Source of the DNA: Halorussus halobius
GTDB lineage: Archaea; Halobacteriota; Halobacteria; Halobacteriales; Haladaptataceae
Length of the DNA: 64,000 nt
Direction: 5' to 3'
Assembly: GCF_004765805.1 (NCBI RefSeq)
Contig: NZ_SBIU01000007.1
Span: 94,354-158,353 of the forward strand
How positions within the stretch are numbered: position 1 is the stretch's first letter; every line of letters starts with the position of its first letter. The translations under genes and the position numbers were made by a program. Positions 17,351-26,199 of the stretch are shown piece by piece. Below the pieces are notes generated by a model. It searched no databases and was not told where the DNA came from. It saw only the letters and a program-made list of their open reading frames with translations.

Positions 17351-18669
17351 ACCCCGTTCCGAATGTTGCCGTTCCTGATCTCCGTCGGGGTAGCTACCTA
17401 ATCCTTTTCGGCGTTGTTCTGTTCGTTCTCACGCTTGTTAGCAGTGCAATGCTCGCCCCTGCGATTGGGACGGCTTCGGAGACAGACCAGACGTCCCGAA
17501 CCTTGGTCGGGTCTCAGGGGGGTGGCCCAGGCTGGCACGAATACGGCAGCGTCTATCTTCTCAACGGGACGAACACTACCTGGCGTGAATCGAGTGCTGA
17601 TAGCTATTTTGACGTCACACAAACGGAGAACGGAACAGTGTTAGCCGGGTTCATGGACAGCGGGTACGCTTCGTGCGGACCGTACGAGTCTCCCTGTACC
17701 CGAACGGGATTCCGAGTCATTGACCCCGGGAAAGACCTGCAGGTGGTTTCGGAGTATAGCTTCCCGGTGCGAACGAACAAGAACAGCGAAGTCCACGATG
17801 TCGAACGACTCGAATCGGGAGAATACTTGGTCACCGATATGGAGTACGAGCGTATCTTTACTGTCAAGAACGGCGAAGTCACGTGGCAGTGGAATGCGAG
17901 TTCGTTCTACGACGCCCCACAAGATCCGACGACGACCGACTGGCTGCACATCAACGACGTGGACGTCATCGGCTCTGGGCGCTATCTCGTCTCAGTACGG
18001 AATGCCAACCAGCTACTCGTTATCGAGCGCGGCGAGGGCGTCGTTGAGGTTATCAATGAGGATACGACCGATTCGAACGATGCCAATTGCCGGAAATCCG
18101 GCCAGTTGAACGACTATGACAATGATGGCGATATTCGATGCGGTGACCCCGACGTGCTCAACCACCAGCACAACCCCCAGTGGCTCGGGGATGGTGCCGT
18201 CCTCGTTGCCGACAGCGAGAACGACCGAGTCGTGGAACTGCATCGAACGGAGGGCGGTAAATGGGAGCCAGCGTGGGCTCTTGATCGGGCAGCGGGTGTC
18301 GAGCTCGATTGGCCCCGGGATGCGGATCGCCTCCCGAACGGAAACACGCTTATCACCGACACGCTCAACCGGCGACTCGTAGAGGTCGACGAATCCGGGA
18401 CTGTCGTCTGGAGCGTTCGAACAGAGCGTATCCCATACGAAGCCGACCGACTGCCCTACGGTGAGTCTGTCGGAGCCCCGAAGTACACGACTAACGGAAG
18501 CAGCGTCGACAGCCCTGACGCCGGCGTGCCGGTTCTCTCACTACTGCTGGTCGGGCTTCGGGCAGTCGTTCCGTCAACGCCATTCTGGTTCCGGGAACCA
18601 CAACTTGGACTGACGCTTGTCTCTACACTCCTCATTGTCGTCGGCGGAGTTGATCGTATTCGTAACTAA
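17347..18669 (+). CDS. arylsulfotransferase (ASST)-like beta-propeller membrane protein
   Basis: The protein has 440 residues. An N-terminal transmembrane helix (about 16-40) and a C-terminal hydrophobic pair anchor a large extracytoplasmic domain. That domain has repeats such as NGTVLAGF, GEYLVTDM, GRYLVSVRNANQLLV, DGAVLVADSENDRVVEL and NGNTLITDTLNRRLVEVD, typical of an ASST/NHL-type propeller. WLHINDVDVI and LNHQHNPQWL supply candidate catalytic histidines. ASST enzymes transfer sulfate between phenols, but the haloarchaeal members have unproven substrates. It ends the three-gene operon with a regulator and a membrane protein. Confidence 0.75.
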   Translation: MNPVPNVAVPDLRRGSYLILFGVVLFVLTLVSSAMLAPAIGTASETDQTSRTLVGSQGGGPGWHEYGSVYLLNGTNTTWRESSADSYFDVTQTENGTVLAGFMDSGYASCGPYESPCTRTGFRVIDPGKDLQVVSEYSFPVRTNKNSEVHDVERLESGEYLVTDMEYERIFTVKNGEVTWQWNASSFYDAPQDPTTTDWLHINDVDVIGSGRYLVSVRNANQLLVIERGEGVVEVINEDTTDSNDANCRKSGQLNDYDNDGDIRCGDPDVLNHQHNPQWLGDGAVLVADSENDRVVELHRTEGGKWEPAWALDRAAGVELDWPRDADRLPNGNTLITDTLNRRLVEVDESGTVVWSVRTERIPYEADRLPYGESVGAPKYTTNGSSVDSPDAGVPVLSLLLVGLRAVVPSTPFWFREPQLGLTLVSTLLIVVGGVDRIRN

Positions 18670-19073
18670 ATTTCCTCTCGAAGCCAGTCGAGAGCTCGCT
18701 CGCGTTTCTTGATGTCGAAATATCGCATTTCGTTGGGGGCGACTGGCCAGATCGGTCGGATTGCATACCACCAGTCGAACAGGAGTTTTGCCCATCGTGT
18801 ATCGCCGACTGCGGCGTACCGGTCGATATCGAACTCAGGGCCGTACCGGAGATCGGGAACCACCCCGTGGAGGTGTGTGAGAAACGCCCTGAACGTCCAG
18901 TTCGGAACTTCCTCGTACACGTGGATGTACCCGTGCTTATCGCTCTTTTCGACGAGGAGTGAGTACAGCTCTTGATAGCCTGTTCGCGTGCCCTTCCCGA
19001 CGCGAATCGCAATGAGGTTCTCGTTCGTCTCGTCCAACACCTCGAACATTTGATCGGGTGCTGTGTGGGACAT
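18666..19073 (-). CDS. SpoIIAA-like (STAS-fold) protein
   Basis: The protein has 135 residues. Features such as MFEVLDETNENLIAIRVGKGTRTGYQEL at the start and FDIDRYAAVGDTRWAKLL in the middle match the SpoIIAA-like family, which folds like a STAS domain and binds membranes or lipids. The gene lies 2 bp after the CDF transporter gene on the same strand and is the last of a four-gene metal operon. It overlaps the end of the convergent ASST-like gene by 4 bp. A role in regulating the transporter is possible. Confidence 0.75.
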   Translation of the reverse strand: MSHTAPDQMFEVLDETNENLIAIRVGKGTRTGYQELYSLLVEKSDKHGYIHVYEEVPNWTFRAFLTHLHGVVPDLRYGPEFDIDRYAAVGDTRWAKLLFDWWYAIRPIWPVAPNEMRYFDIKKRERALDWLREEI

Positions 19074-19075
19074 CG

Positions 19076-20011
19076 TTAGTGGGAGTGATTCGTCGTACCG
19101 ACAGGGTCAGTATCGGGATCGGTACGCCCGACGAGCTCCACGGTTGCGTGGTCGATTCCTCGATTCGTGAGATAGTCGTGAACCCGTGACTGGATTCTCC
19201 GTTGCTCCTCGAGTGTGGTCGACGTATCTGTCAGTCGGACGGTTGCGACGGTGAGTTGACTACAGACTTGCCAGACGTGGAGATCCTCAATCTGGTCGAC
19301 GCCATCGAGTGTCGTCAATTCATCCCGGAGTTCTTCGGACGACACCGGGCTCCGTTCCAACAGGATCGAGGTGCTTTCCCGGAGGACGTTCCCGGCCGAC
19401 GCGAGCACCAGCAGCCCAATGAGTACGGCCGCCACAGGGTCTGCGATGGGGAGATCGAACACTGCGACGGCGGCGGTCGAGACGATTACCGCAACAGAGC
19501 CACCGGCGTCACCGAGCAGGTGGTAGAACGCCCCGCGCTCGTTGAGACTCATCTCACCACCCTGCAACACGTACACGGAGCCGATGTTTACCAGCAGGCC
19601 ACCCGTAGCGATGATCAGCGTCAACTCGGGATTGATCGCCACTGGCTCAAGGAACCGCTGGTAGGACTCCCAGACGATGTATCCGACCATTGGAAGGAGC
19701 AAGACGCCGTTCAGGAAGGCCGCAACCGGCTCCAGTCGGTGGAGACCGTACGACCACGCCTCGCCACCCTCGAACCGTTCGGCGGTGTAGCTCGCGCCGA
19801 ACGCCATCGCGTACGCCAGCATATCGAACAGCATGTGGAGTGCGTCGCTGATAAGCGCGACCGACCCGAACAGGAGTCCACCAGCCAGTTCGATGACGAA
19901 TCCAAAGAAATTGACGACCGCGACGAGCGCAAGCCGACGCGTACTGCCACTTGATTTAGACGGGAGGTTGTGCTCTGCGGTCTCCTCATCAGTATGCTCG
20001 TGAAGGGTCAT
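19076..20011 (-). CDS. cation diffusion facilitator (CDF) metal/H+ antiporter
   Basis: The protein has 311 residues, close to the CzcD/ZitB type. There are six transmembrane helices. The metal site is marked by SDALHMLFD in helix II and HLLGDAGG in helix V, where His and Asp residues bind Zn, Cd, Co or Fe. The cytoplasmic C-terminal domain (about 215-300) has the usual ferredoxin-like fold pattern. His residues cluster at both ends. It exports divalent cations in exchange for protons. It is third in the operon headed by the Cd/Zn-type ATPase gene, so it likely handles the same metals. Confidence 0.93.
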   Translation of the reverse strand: MTLHEHTDEETAEHNLPSKSSGSTRRLALVAVVNFFGFVIELAGGLLFGSVALISDALHMLFDMLAYAMAFGASYTAERFEGGEAWSYGLHRLEPVAAFLNGVLLLPMVGYIVWESYQRFLEPVAINPELTLIIATGGLLVNIGSVYVLQGGEMSLNERGAFYHLLGDAGGSVAVIVSTAAVAVFDLPIADPVAAVLIGLLVLASAGNVLRESTSILLERSPVSSEELRDELTTLDGVDQIEDLHVWQVCSQLTVATVRLTDTSTTLEEQRRIQSRVHDYLTNRGIDHATVELVGRTDPDTDPVGTTNHSH

Positions 20012-20032
20012 AAGTTCACATTAGAGGGGGTT

Positions 20033-20470
20033 CTATTTCGAATCTGAGGATTCCGGTTGTTCCTGGGTAGATTCCTGGGCCCCGTCTTCACTCGTCACCA
20101 TCGAATCCTGCGCCGTTGATTCAGTGCTATCCGAAGAGGTAATCTCCTCATCGGCTCCCTCCGGTTCTGGTTTGGACCGCTCCGATTCTTCGGAGAGTGA
20201 TGTATCTTGGGCGGAGGAGCCCGCGAAATCGAGCGGACGAAGCCAGATGAACCAAACCACAAATACGGTTGTGCCATAGCCGACGATCCACACGAGGTCA
20301 GCAACTGCAGAGAGGTTCGCCTGTTCGAAGGTGTATACCAACAAACCGGGCCCGATGAGCCCAATGAGCACAACGAGGACGGCAAACTGCGGAGACGAGA
20401 GTCCGAACGGGTATCGTTGCTGATCTGCCTCCGTATGGGATGTTGCGTTTCCCTCATTCTCTGCACCCAT
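20033..20470 (-). CDS. two-helix membrane protein with acidic tail
   Basis: The protein has 145 residues. Two hydrophobic helices (about 29-48 and 58-77) are followed by a highly acidic Ser/Glu/Asp/Gln-rich tail of about 60 residues that is probably disordered. The ATG at 20470 lies 1 bp after the stop of the upstream ATPase gene, so translation is likely coupled. No family is recognised; it could be an accessory subunit of the ATPase or the CDF transporter. Confidence 0.75.
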   Translation of the reverse strand: MGAENEGNATSHTEADQQRYPFGLSSPQFAVLVVLIGLIGPGLLVYTFEQANLSAVADLVWIVGYGTTVFVVWFIWLRPLDFAGSSAQDTSLSEESERSKPEPEGADEEITSSDSTESTAQDSMVTSEDGAQESTQEQPESSDSK

Positions 20471-20471
20471 C

Positions 20472-23159
20472 TTACCCCTCCGAAGCGCTGGTTTCGGTGT
20501 CTGTCTCCGGCGTGATTCGAGAGAGTCGCATCGCGTTCCCGGTGACGGCCGTCGTCATTCCGGCATCGCCAGCGAGGACGGCGAGCCAGATCGGGACGTA
20601 TCCGAACGGGACTGCGACTGCCAGCCCGGCTTTGACAGCGAGACTCGACCAGATGTTCTGTCGGATGACCCCGTTCGCATCGTGTGCGAGTTCGTAGAGG
20701 TACGGGAGCTTTGCGAGGTCATCACCCATCAAGGCGATGTCGGCGGTCTCCAATGCGGTATCAGTCCCGGCAGCCCCCATCGCCACGCCGACTGTGGCGG
20801 TGGCGAGCGCCGGTGCGTCGTTGATGCCGTCACCGACCATCGCAACGCCGTCGTACTCCTCGACGAGCTCCTCGATCGCCGTCACCTTGTCCTCGGGGAG
20901 TAATTCGGCCTGGTACTCGTCGACGCCGACCTGTTCGGCGATCGCGCGGGCAGTCCGCTCATTGTCACCCGTCAGCATCACCGTTCGGGAGACGCCGAGT
21001 TGCTTGAGTCGCGTCACTGTTCGCTTCGCTTCGGGTCGGATCTCGTCGGCGACTGCGATGACGCCTTCGAGTTCGTCTTCGGTTCCAACGAGGACAACGG
21101 TCTTCCCTTCTGCTTGGAGTTCGGGAACGGTCTCGTCGAGAAGGTCGAGGCAGTTGTTCCGGTCGCATATCTGCCGAGCTGTCTGGGTGACGACACCGCC
21201 GTCAGTGGTCGCGTGGACGTGTGATAGGTCGAATCCCAGCTCCTCGAACAGCCCCGGCTTGCCAGCGAAGTGGGGCGTCCCGTCGAGGTCGGCCCGGACG
21301 CCCTTGCCGGTGATGCTCTCGAAATCATCGATCTCGCGCTCGGCGACTCCCATGCTGCCGGCCTCAGCGACGATCGCCTCGCCGATGGGATGTTCGCTCC
21401 GTTGTTCGAGCCCGCGGGCACACCGGAGGACGTCTTCCTCCGAATTTTCGTTTAATGGAACGACGTCAGTGACGGTGAGCTCACCTTTCGTGAGCGTCCC
21501 CGTTTTGTCGAAGGCGACGACGTCGACGGCCCCCATCGCTTCGAGGTGGTTGCCGCCCTTGATCAGGACGCCGTTCTTCGCGGCGCTCGTAATTCCCGAC
21601 ACGACGGACACGGGTGTCGAGATGACGAACGCACACGGGCAGGCCAGTACCAGTAACGTCAACCCGTAGACGACGGCCGTGGGCCAGGTCGTGCCGAGAA
21701 CGTACGGGCTTCCCACCGTCGTCAAAATGGCGAAGGCAACGACGACTGGCGTGTAGTACGTTGAGAAGCGTTCGACGAATTGCTCGCGCTCGGTCTTGTT
21801 CGACTGGGCATCCTCGACCATCTCCACGATTCGCGAGAGCGTGTTATCACCGGCTTCAGAGGTAACCTCTACCTCAAGATAGCCCTCTTCGTTGATCGTG
21901 CCGGCGTATACCTCATCTCCCATCGTCTTGTCGACGGGTACGCTTTCGCCTGTGATGGGTGCCTGATTGACGGCGCTTTCACCGTCGACGACGGTTCCGT
22001 CCATCGGGATCTTCTCCCCCGGTTTGACGACGACCACGTCGCCGACAGCGACCTCGTCGACAGGAACTGTCTCCGTGGTATCGTCCCGTTTGACGGTTGC
22101 CTCATCCGGTGAGAGGTCCATCAACTCCCGGAGCGAGTTCCGAGCGCGATCCATCGAGTACCGCTCCAGCAGCTCGGCGATACTGAACAGGAACGCGAGG
22201 GTGGCCGCCTCGAAGTAGAGCGCCTCACCGAAGGCGAGGCTCGCAACGAGTGCTCCGAGGATAGCCACCGACATCAGGAAGTCGATATCGAGGTTCAGAT
22301 TCCGAGCGGAGTAGTAGCCGTTGCGGAAGATCTCCTGACCACCGGACGCGACGGCAACGAGGAACAGTACGTCGGCGACGAGCAGCTCCGTTCCGAGAAG
22401 GCTTGCAAGCTGTACATTCTGCCCGGTCAGGAAGAACTCGAAGAGCAAGCCGAGAGCGACGAATCCACCGCTGATCCACGTCTTGAGTGCTCGTGGACTC
22501 GTCCAGATGCTCTCGCGTTCCTCAGTCGGGTCCTGCCGTCCTGATTCGTCGCTCGACGTGTCTGTAACCTTGTACCCGGCACGTTCGATAGCGCCGATGA
22601 TATCGGCTTCTCCAGTCCTCGAAGAATCGTACGTGACGACGACGGTTCCGGTCGTCGGCTGGGTTTCGAATGTTGTAATTCCCTCGACCCTCTCGAGAGC
22701 GTTCTCGATTTTGCCAGCACACGACGGGCAATCCATTTCCGGAACCGTGAATTTCGAGGACACTTCGCCGGTGTCCTCCACGGTGTACCCGGCCTTTTCG
22801 ACCCGATTAGCAATCGCGGTGGCACTCGTTTGTTCGCCGTCGTATGAAACGGTCAGCGTCCCTTTCGTCACTTGCGGGTCGACGCTGCGGATTCCGTCCA
22901 GTTTTTCGACGCTGTTCTCTACCTTTCCTGCACAGGATGGACAATCCATCTCCGGGACCGCGAATTGTGCAACGTCCCCTTGGTCTATGGGTGGAGAAAC
23001 GTCGTCGACGCCCTGTTCTGTGTGTTGGGCGTGTTCGTGATCACTGTGGTCGTGGTCATGCGTGTGACTATGCTCGTGGGACCCTTCTTCGTGTTCGTGG
23101 GCGCGATCCGGTGGCTCACCACTCCTGTTGTGGGAATCGTCGTCGGGGGAGGTCATCAC
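20472..23159 (-). CDS. Zn/Cd/Pb-type P1B ATPase with two HMA domains
   Basis: The protein has 895 residues. The N-terminus is very His-rich (about 19-46), then two HMA domains follow, each with DCPSC (Cys73/Cys76 and Cys144/Cys147). The membrane signature is CPC near residue 505, DKTGT near 551 and GDGINDAP near 770. DCPSC metal-binding motifs and the His-rich tail fit the ZntA/CadA (P1B-2) group, which exports Zn2+, Cd2+ and Pb2+. It heads an operon with a two-helix protein, a CDF transporter and a SpoIIAA-like protein. Its promoter shares an unusual element with the gene at 23492-23896. The partial ATPase at 63326 is a relative. A copper role cannot be fully excluded. Confidence 0.93.
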   Translation of the reverse strand: MMTSPDDDSHNRSGEPPDRAHEHEEGSHEHSHTHDHDHSDHEHAQHTEQGVDDVSPPIDQGDVAQFAVPEMDCPSCAGKVENSVEKLDGIRSVDPQVTKGTLTVSYDGEQTSATAIANRVEKAGYTVEDTGEVSSKFTVPEMDCPSCAGKIENALERVEGITTFETQPTTGTVVVTYDSSRTGEADIIGAIERAGYKVTDTSSDESGRQDPTEERESIWTSPRALKTWISGGFVALGLLFEFFLTGQNVQLASLLGTELLVADVLFLVAVASGGQEIFRNGYYSARNLNLDIDFLMSVAILGALVASLAFGEALYFEAATLAFLFSIAELLERYSMDRARNSLRELMDLSPDEATVKRDDTTETVPVDEVAVGDVVVVKPGEKIPMDGTVVDGESAVNQAPITGESVPVDKTMGDEVYAGTINEEGYLEVEVTSEAGDNTLSRIVEMVEDAQSNKTEREQFVERFSTYYTPVVVAFAILTTVGSPYVLGTTWPTAVVYGLTLLVLACPCAFVISTPVSVVSGITSAAKNGVLIKGGNHLEAMGAVDVVAFDKTGTLTKGELTVTDVVPLNENSEEDVLRCARGLEQRSEHPIGEAIVAEAGSMGVAEREIDDFESITGKGVRADLDGTPHFAGKPGLFEELGFDLSHVHATTDGGVVTQTARQICDRNNCLDLLDETVPELQAEGKTVVLVGTEDELEGVIAVADEIRPEAKRTVTRLKQLGVSRTVMLTGDNERTARAIAEQVGVDEYQAELLPEDKVTAIEELVEEYDGVAMVGDGINDAPALATATVGVAMGAAGTDTALETADIALMGDDLAKLPYLYELAHDANGVIRQNIWSSLAVKAGLAVAVPFGYVPIWLAVLAGDAGMTTAVTGNAMRLSRITPETDTETSASEG

Positions 23160-23177
23160 TCTCCCCTAGCCACTACA

Positions 23178-23200
23178 CATTTATTAAATCGACTGCTATA
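23178..23200 (-). promoter_or_regulatory. promoter with shared upstream element, Zn/Cd ATPase operon
   Basis: Read on the minus strand, ATAGCAGTCGATTTAATAA ends in a TATA-like stretch about 25 bp before the start at 23159. The same pattern (ATAACAGCCGATTTATTAT) lies before the gene starting at 23896. Matching bases upstream of and through the TATA box suggest a common activator, repressor or TFB. Confidence 0.5.
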
Positions 23201-23282
23201 AAACACCCATTTTCTGCCAATACCTAATAAATACTTTGCCCTATATTATTAACTCGGCCGTTGTCTCATCTCAAATGCAGAC

Positions 23283-23471
23283 CTAAGTATGGTTTGCTCG
23301 ATACTCACCGTGTTTGACCTCGAGGAAGAGCGTAAAGACTCCAAACACGACGAGGCCGACGCTCACCATCATGACTGTACTTTTGCTCGTCGGACTCATC
23401 ATCGTCCCACCAATTATGAGGGTGAGCAGGACCCCGAACGCGATTACCGTTTTCGTGTTATCGAATTCCAT
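23283..23471 (-). CDS. short two-helix membrane protein, copy 2
   Basis: The protein has 62 residues from the ATG ending at 23471 (MEFDNTKTV), chosen because the relative at 10567 begins with MEFD; the frame could extend eight residues upstream. Two transmembrane helices are followed by the conserved cap VKHGEYRA. It lies 20 bp downstream of the 134-residue membrane protein gene on the same strand. Function unknown. Confidence 0.7.
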   Translation of the reverse strand: MEFDNTKTVIAFGVLLTLIIGGTMMSPTSKSTVMMVSVGLVVFGVFTLFLEVKHGEYRANHT

Positions 23472-23491
23472 CGATAGTTTGTTACTGAAAC

Positions 23492-23896
23492 TCAATCAGA
23501 TGTTGTTTCCGACGTCTCTGCTGTCGATACCGTTGCGCGGGTCTTCCTTCGAACGAAGCCTACCCAGACAAGTGCACCAACGAGACACAGGATACCAGCG
23601 ATCGCAATCGATTGACCGCGGATTGTCGTCCCGGTCTGGTTCTGTGTGATCAGCAAGATACCGATGCCGAAGAGGACGAATCCTTGAACACCTGCTGCTT
23701 TCGCTGGTTCAGTAATATACTCCGCCTCTGTGAGAATGCCAGCAACAGATCCGACGAACAACAACAGTCCCGCAACAGAGACAGGACGAAGGCCGAGAAC
23801 GACACCGACCTCCGAGAGAGCAAATCCAATAGCGACAAAGAGTGGCCATGGACTCGCTCCCGTGAAGGTTGAATCCGTGTCTTCGGAATCGCTCAT
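23492..23896 (-). CDS. four-helix membrane protein (DUF7541-like)
   Basis: The protein has 134 residues, with four hydrophobic segments between about 18 and 115 and charged Ser/Thr-rich ends. Its size and pattern resemble small haloarchaeal proteins found near cytochrome oxidase genes (DUF7541, from memory). The promoter shares a core element with the Zn/Cd ATPase operon 700 bp away. It is followed by the 62-residue membrane protein in a likely two-gene unit. Function unknown. Confidence 0.65.
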   Translation of the reverse strand: MSDSEDTDSTFTGASPWPLFVAIGFALSEVGVVLGLRPVSVAGLLLFVGSVAGILTEAEYITEPAKAAGVQGFVLFGIGILLITQNQTGTTIRGQSIAIAGILCLVGALVWVGFVRRKTRATVSTAETSETTSD

Positions 23897-23917
23897 TATC
23901 TCGAGTTGAGCTTCACG

Positions 23918-23940
23918 ATATAATAAATCGGCTGTTATTG
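23918..23940 (-). promoter_or_regulatory. promoter with shared upstream element, membrane-protein unit
   Basis: On the minus strand, ATAACAGCCGATTTATTAT places a TATA-like stretch 25-27 bp before the start at 23896, suiting a leaderless transcript. The element matches that of the ATPase operon at 23178-23200. About 25-40 bp further upstream, GGCTG (23965) and CAGCC (23975) form a small dyad that repeats the GGCTG core. Confidence 0.5.
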
Positions 23941-24075
23941 ATACCCCTATAGTTAATAGAAAATGGCTGTAATTCAGCCGTTAGTTAATATTGGTGCGGT
24001 ATAACCTCACAGTCTGAAGCTGGTAATACTGCTTAGTCCCGATTCTCCGCGCTATCCCATCTTACGGTCAAATGG

Positions 24076-24083
24076 TTTTATAG
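24076..24083 (+). promoter_or_regulatory. TATA box of the 49-residue CxxC protein gene
   Basis: TTTTATAG lies about 28 bp before the ATG at 24107, the spacing of a leaderless haloarchaeal promoter. Confidence 0.5.
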
Positions 24084-24106
24084 AGACGCTCTGCCTACTC
24101 TTTTTT

Positions 24107-24256
24107 ATGTGCATCTACTGCGACGCCTACGAAGAAGAGCGAGAAACGGAGAGTCAGTCTCCAGTCGAAGACAACCACTCTGAACAAAAGACTACTTCCA
24201 CGCTGTCAAAGGGAGCGTTTGGACAACTTCGTTCTTCGCTAGCAGATCTGTTGTAA
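24107..24256 (+). CDS. 49-residue protein with N-terminal CxxC
   Basis: The frame reads MCIYCDAYEEERETESQ at the start and ends SSLADLL before TAA. Cys2 and Cys5 form a CxxC pair at the extreme N-terminus and the rest is polar and acidic, as expected of a haloarchaeal protein. A TATA box at the right distance supports it. It may bind one metal ion with a partner or as a dimer. It precedes the zinc-finger membrane protein gene by 121 bp. I do not recognise it. Confidence 0.55.
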   Translation: MCIYCDAYEEERETESQSPVEDNHSEQKTTSTLSKGAFGQLRSSLADLL

Positions 24257-24377
24257 CCGACCATTCTGGCCATTGATGACGCCACGTAGGTCGATACGCG
24301 AGCGGAGAAGTTCGAACGTCGAACCAGAACGGTTTCAACGCTGACTGGCCTACGGCCGAATAACAGCTTTCGAGAGT

Positions 24378-24644
24378 ATGTCATACGAAGGCACTACGGT
24401 TCCACGGCGTGACTCACCTGCAGGGGAGTGTGATTACTGTGGGCATCCGTTCCCGACGACCGACCGCCTCGTCCTCCACAAAGGCTTAGAACATCCCCAA
24501 GAGCTGGATGACGACGAGGAGGACGCATTCCTCTCTGCCCGAGCAGACGAAGAAGACGAGTTGCGTACACTCCGTCTGAAAGCGCTTGGAGCCCTCGTGC
24601 TCCTGTACTTCGGTCTTCTATTCATGTATGCTATCTTTGCCTGA
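24378..24644 (+). CDS. zinc-finger protein with C-terminal membrane anchor
   Basis: The protein has 88 residues. Residues 18-39 hold a C2H2-type finger (CDYCGHPFP, then His pair in LHKGLEH). An acidic middle follows, and a single hydrophobic helix (about 67-86) ends the protein. It resembles small haloarchaeal proteins classed as DUF7410, from memory. The stop overlaps the start of the next gene by 17 bp, so the two are translated together. It may tether a partner or sense metal at the membrane. Confidence 0.75.
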   Translation: MSYEGTTVPRRDSPAGECDYCGHPFPTTDRLVLHKGLEHPQELDDDEEDAFLSARADEEDELRTLRLKALGALVLLYFGLLFMYAIFA

Positions 24645-26139
24645 CTCAGATACGAACACCGGGGCAAGCGAAGAGGTACACATAGAGTCAGGTCCAGGGT
24701 CGAGGCTTCGTCATTGGGTCGTCTCGAACACGAAGCTCAGACTCTTCGTACAGTTTGTACTCTGGGTCTCGATACTGACGCTGTTTACCGAAACAGTCGC
24801 TGCCGGTAACGGGATGACGCTCTCGAAGCAGCCTCGGGATACCCTTGCCGTTCCCCGATGGCTGTATCTTGCCACTGGCGGCGCCACGATCGGCGCCTCT
24901 GCCCTACTTGCGAGCTTCGTTACTGATCGAGCCTTTATCCGCTATCTCCACAACTGGTCACTCCCCGGTCCGACGGTCGACGACTGGTGGACACCGATTC
25001 GATGGATCGGACGTAGTTTTGGGATTGTCGTCCTTGGACTGGCAGTGTATCTCGGACTGACCGGACCGCAGCTCCCGACAGCAAGCTTCACCATTCTCGT
25101 CACATTTGTCGTCGTTCGAGCGGGCTTGCCGATGCTTACGTATCTTGGAGGGAACGTTTGGCCAGCACTGAACCCCTGGCGAGGGATCGTCTCGCTTCTC
25201 CCAGCTGGACACAGAACGTATCCAAGAGAATTAGCCCGATGGCCAGCTGTCGGTGGCCTATTACTCCTTGTGTGGATTGAGGTGATTTTCCCTGTCAGCA
25301 CGATTCCGTCAATTCTTTCGCTTGCGATCCTCGGCTACAGTGCCGTCACAATCGCAGGCGCAGTACTCTTCGGTCCTGACGCGTGGTTCGAGAACGCAGA
25401 TCCGTTATCCGTCCTGTTCCGATTTTTCGGGGCTGTCGCCCCTGTAAAACGGCGGGACGGGAAGCTCACTGTAAAACTGCCCGGTAGCGACCTGACTGAC
25501 TCAGACTTAATCACGGACACCTCCGATGTTGCGTTCGTCATTGCGCTGATTTGGGAGCTCACGTACAGCGGCTTCATCACGACGCAGACGGGCGCAGCAA
25601 CTACCGAGGCACTCGTCAGCCTCTCCAATATTGGAGTGGGAGCCGTACAGATTCGTGCGATCCTCATCTACACACTCCTTTTCGTCAGTGGCTACGTCGT
25701 TTTCTTCGCCGCGTATTGGTATGCGGGCGTACTCTCTCGGCGACGGACCGGGACATACATCACAGCGAAACGTATCGCCTTTCGGTTTGCACCCTCGCTA
25801 TTGGCCATCGCAGCGGGATATCACCTCGCCCACTACACCGGACTGGCTGTATCCCTCAGTCCGGCTCTAGGCATGGCAATTCTCTCTCCACTGTCGCCCC
25901 CAGCGAATCCCCTGACATTGTCTCCACCTGGGTGGTTCGAGGGTTTGAGTATCGCCTACGTGCTCATCGGGCATCTCCTCGCTATCTGGGCAGCGCACGC
26001 GACCGCCTACGAACTCTTCTCGAGTCGTCTCGTCGCAATCCGGAGCCAGTACCCGTTCATCGGTGTGATGATCGGGTACACCGTTATTAGCCTCTGGATT
26101 CTCTCACTTCCAGGAGCGACGCCCCCATATCTACCCTGA
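24628..26139 (+). CDS. polytopic membrane protein with NPW motif
   Basis: The protein has 503 residues from the ATG at 24628; an upstream GTG at 24586 would extend into the overlapping gene. There are about eleven to twelve hydrophobic helices. GGNVWPALNPWRG around residue 186 and WFENADPLSV around 270 resemble membrane proteins found in actinobacteria and haloarchaea that are sometimes labelled fenitrothion hydrolase, a label without proof here. His residues in YHLAHYTG and IGHLLAIWAAHATAY suggest a metal or haem site. It is coupled to the zinc-finger anchor gene and converges on the P19-like cluster, so a metal-transport role is plausible. Confidence 0.7.
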   Translation: MLSLPDSDTNTGASEEVHIESGPGSRLRHWVVSNTKLRLFVQFVLWVSILTLFTETVAAGNGMTLSKQPRDTLAVPRWLYLATGGATIGASALLASFVTDRAFIRYLHNWSLPGPTVDDWWTPIRWIGRSFGIVVLGLAVYLGLTGPQLPTASFTILVTFVVVRAGLPMLTYLGGNVWPALNPWRGIVSLLPAGHRTYPRELARWPAVGGLLLLVWIEVIFPVSTIPSILSLAILGYSAVTIAGAVLFGPDAWFENADPLSVLFRFFGAVAPVKRRDGKLTVKLPGSDLTDSDLITDTSDVAFVIALIWELTYSGFITTQTGAATTEALVSLSNIGVGAVQIRAILIYTLLFVSGYVVFFAAYWYAGVLSRRRTGTYITAKRIAFRFAPSLLAIAAGYHLAHYTGLAVSLSPALGMAILSPLSPPANPLTLSPPGWFEGLSIAYVLIGHLLAIWAAHATAYELFSSRLVAIRSQYPFIGVMIGYTVISLWILSLPGATPPYLP

Positions 26140-26199
26140 TTCTGGTGGTTTCGAGAGAACAACGGATCGCACACTAAGGTCAGAACTCAACCAGAAAGA

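Noticed and set aside
19202..19954. 250-residue frame opposite the CDF transporter
   Set aside because: It is rich in Arg/Asp/Glu of the type produced by reading the opposite strand of a high-GC gene, and the CDF gene is certain.
20737..21669. 310-residue Ser-rich frame opposite the Zn/Cd ATPase
   Set aside because: Its composition is a shadow of the ATPase coding strand.
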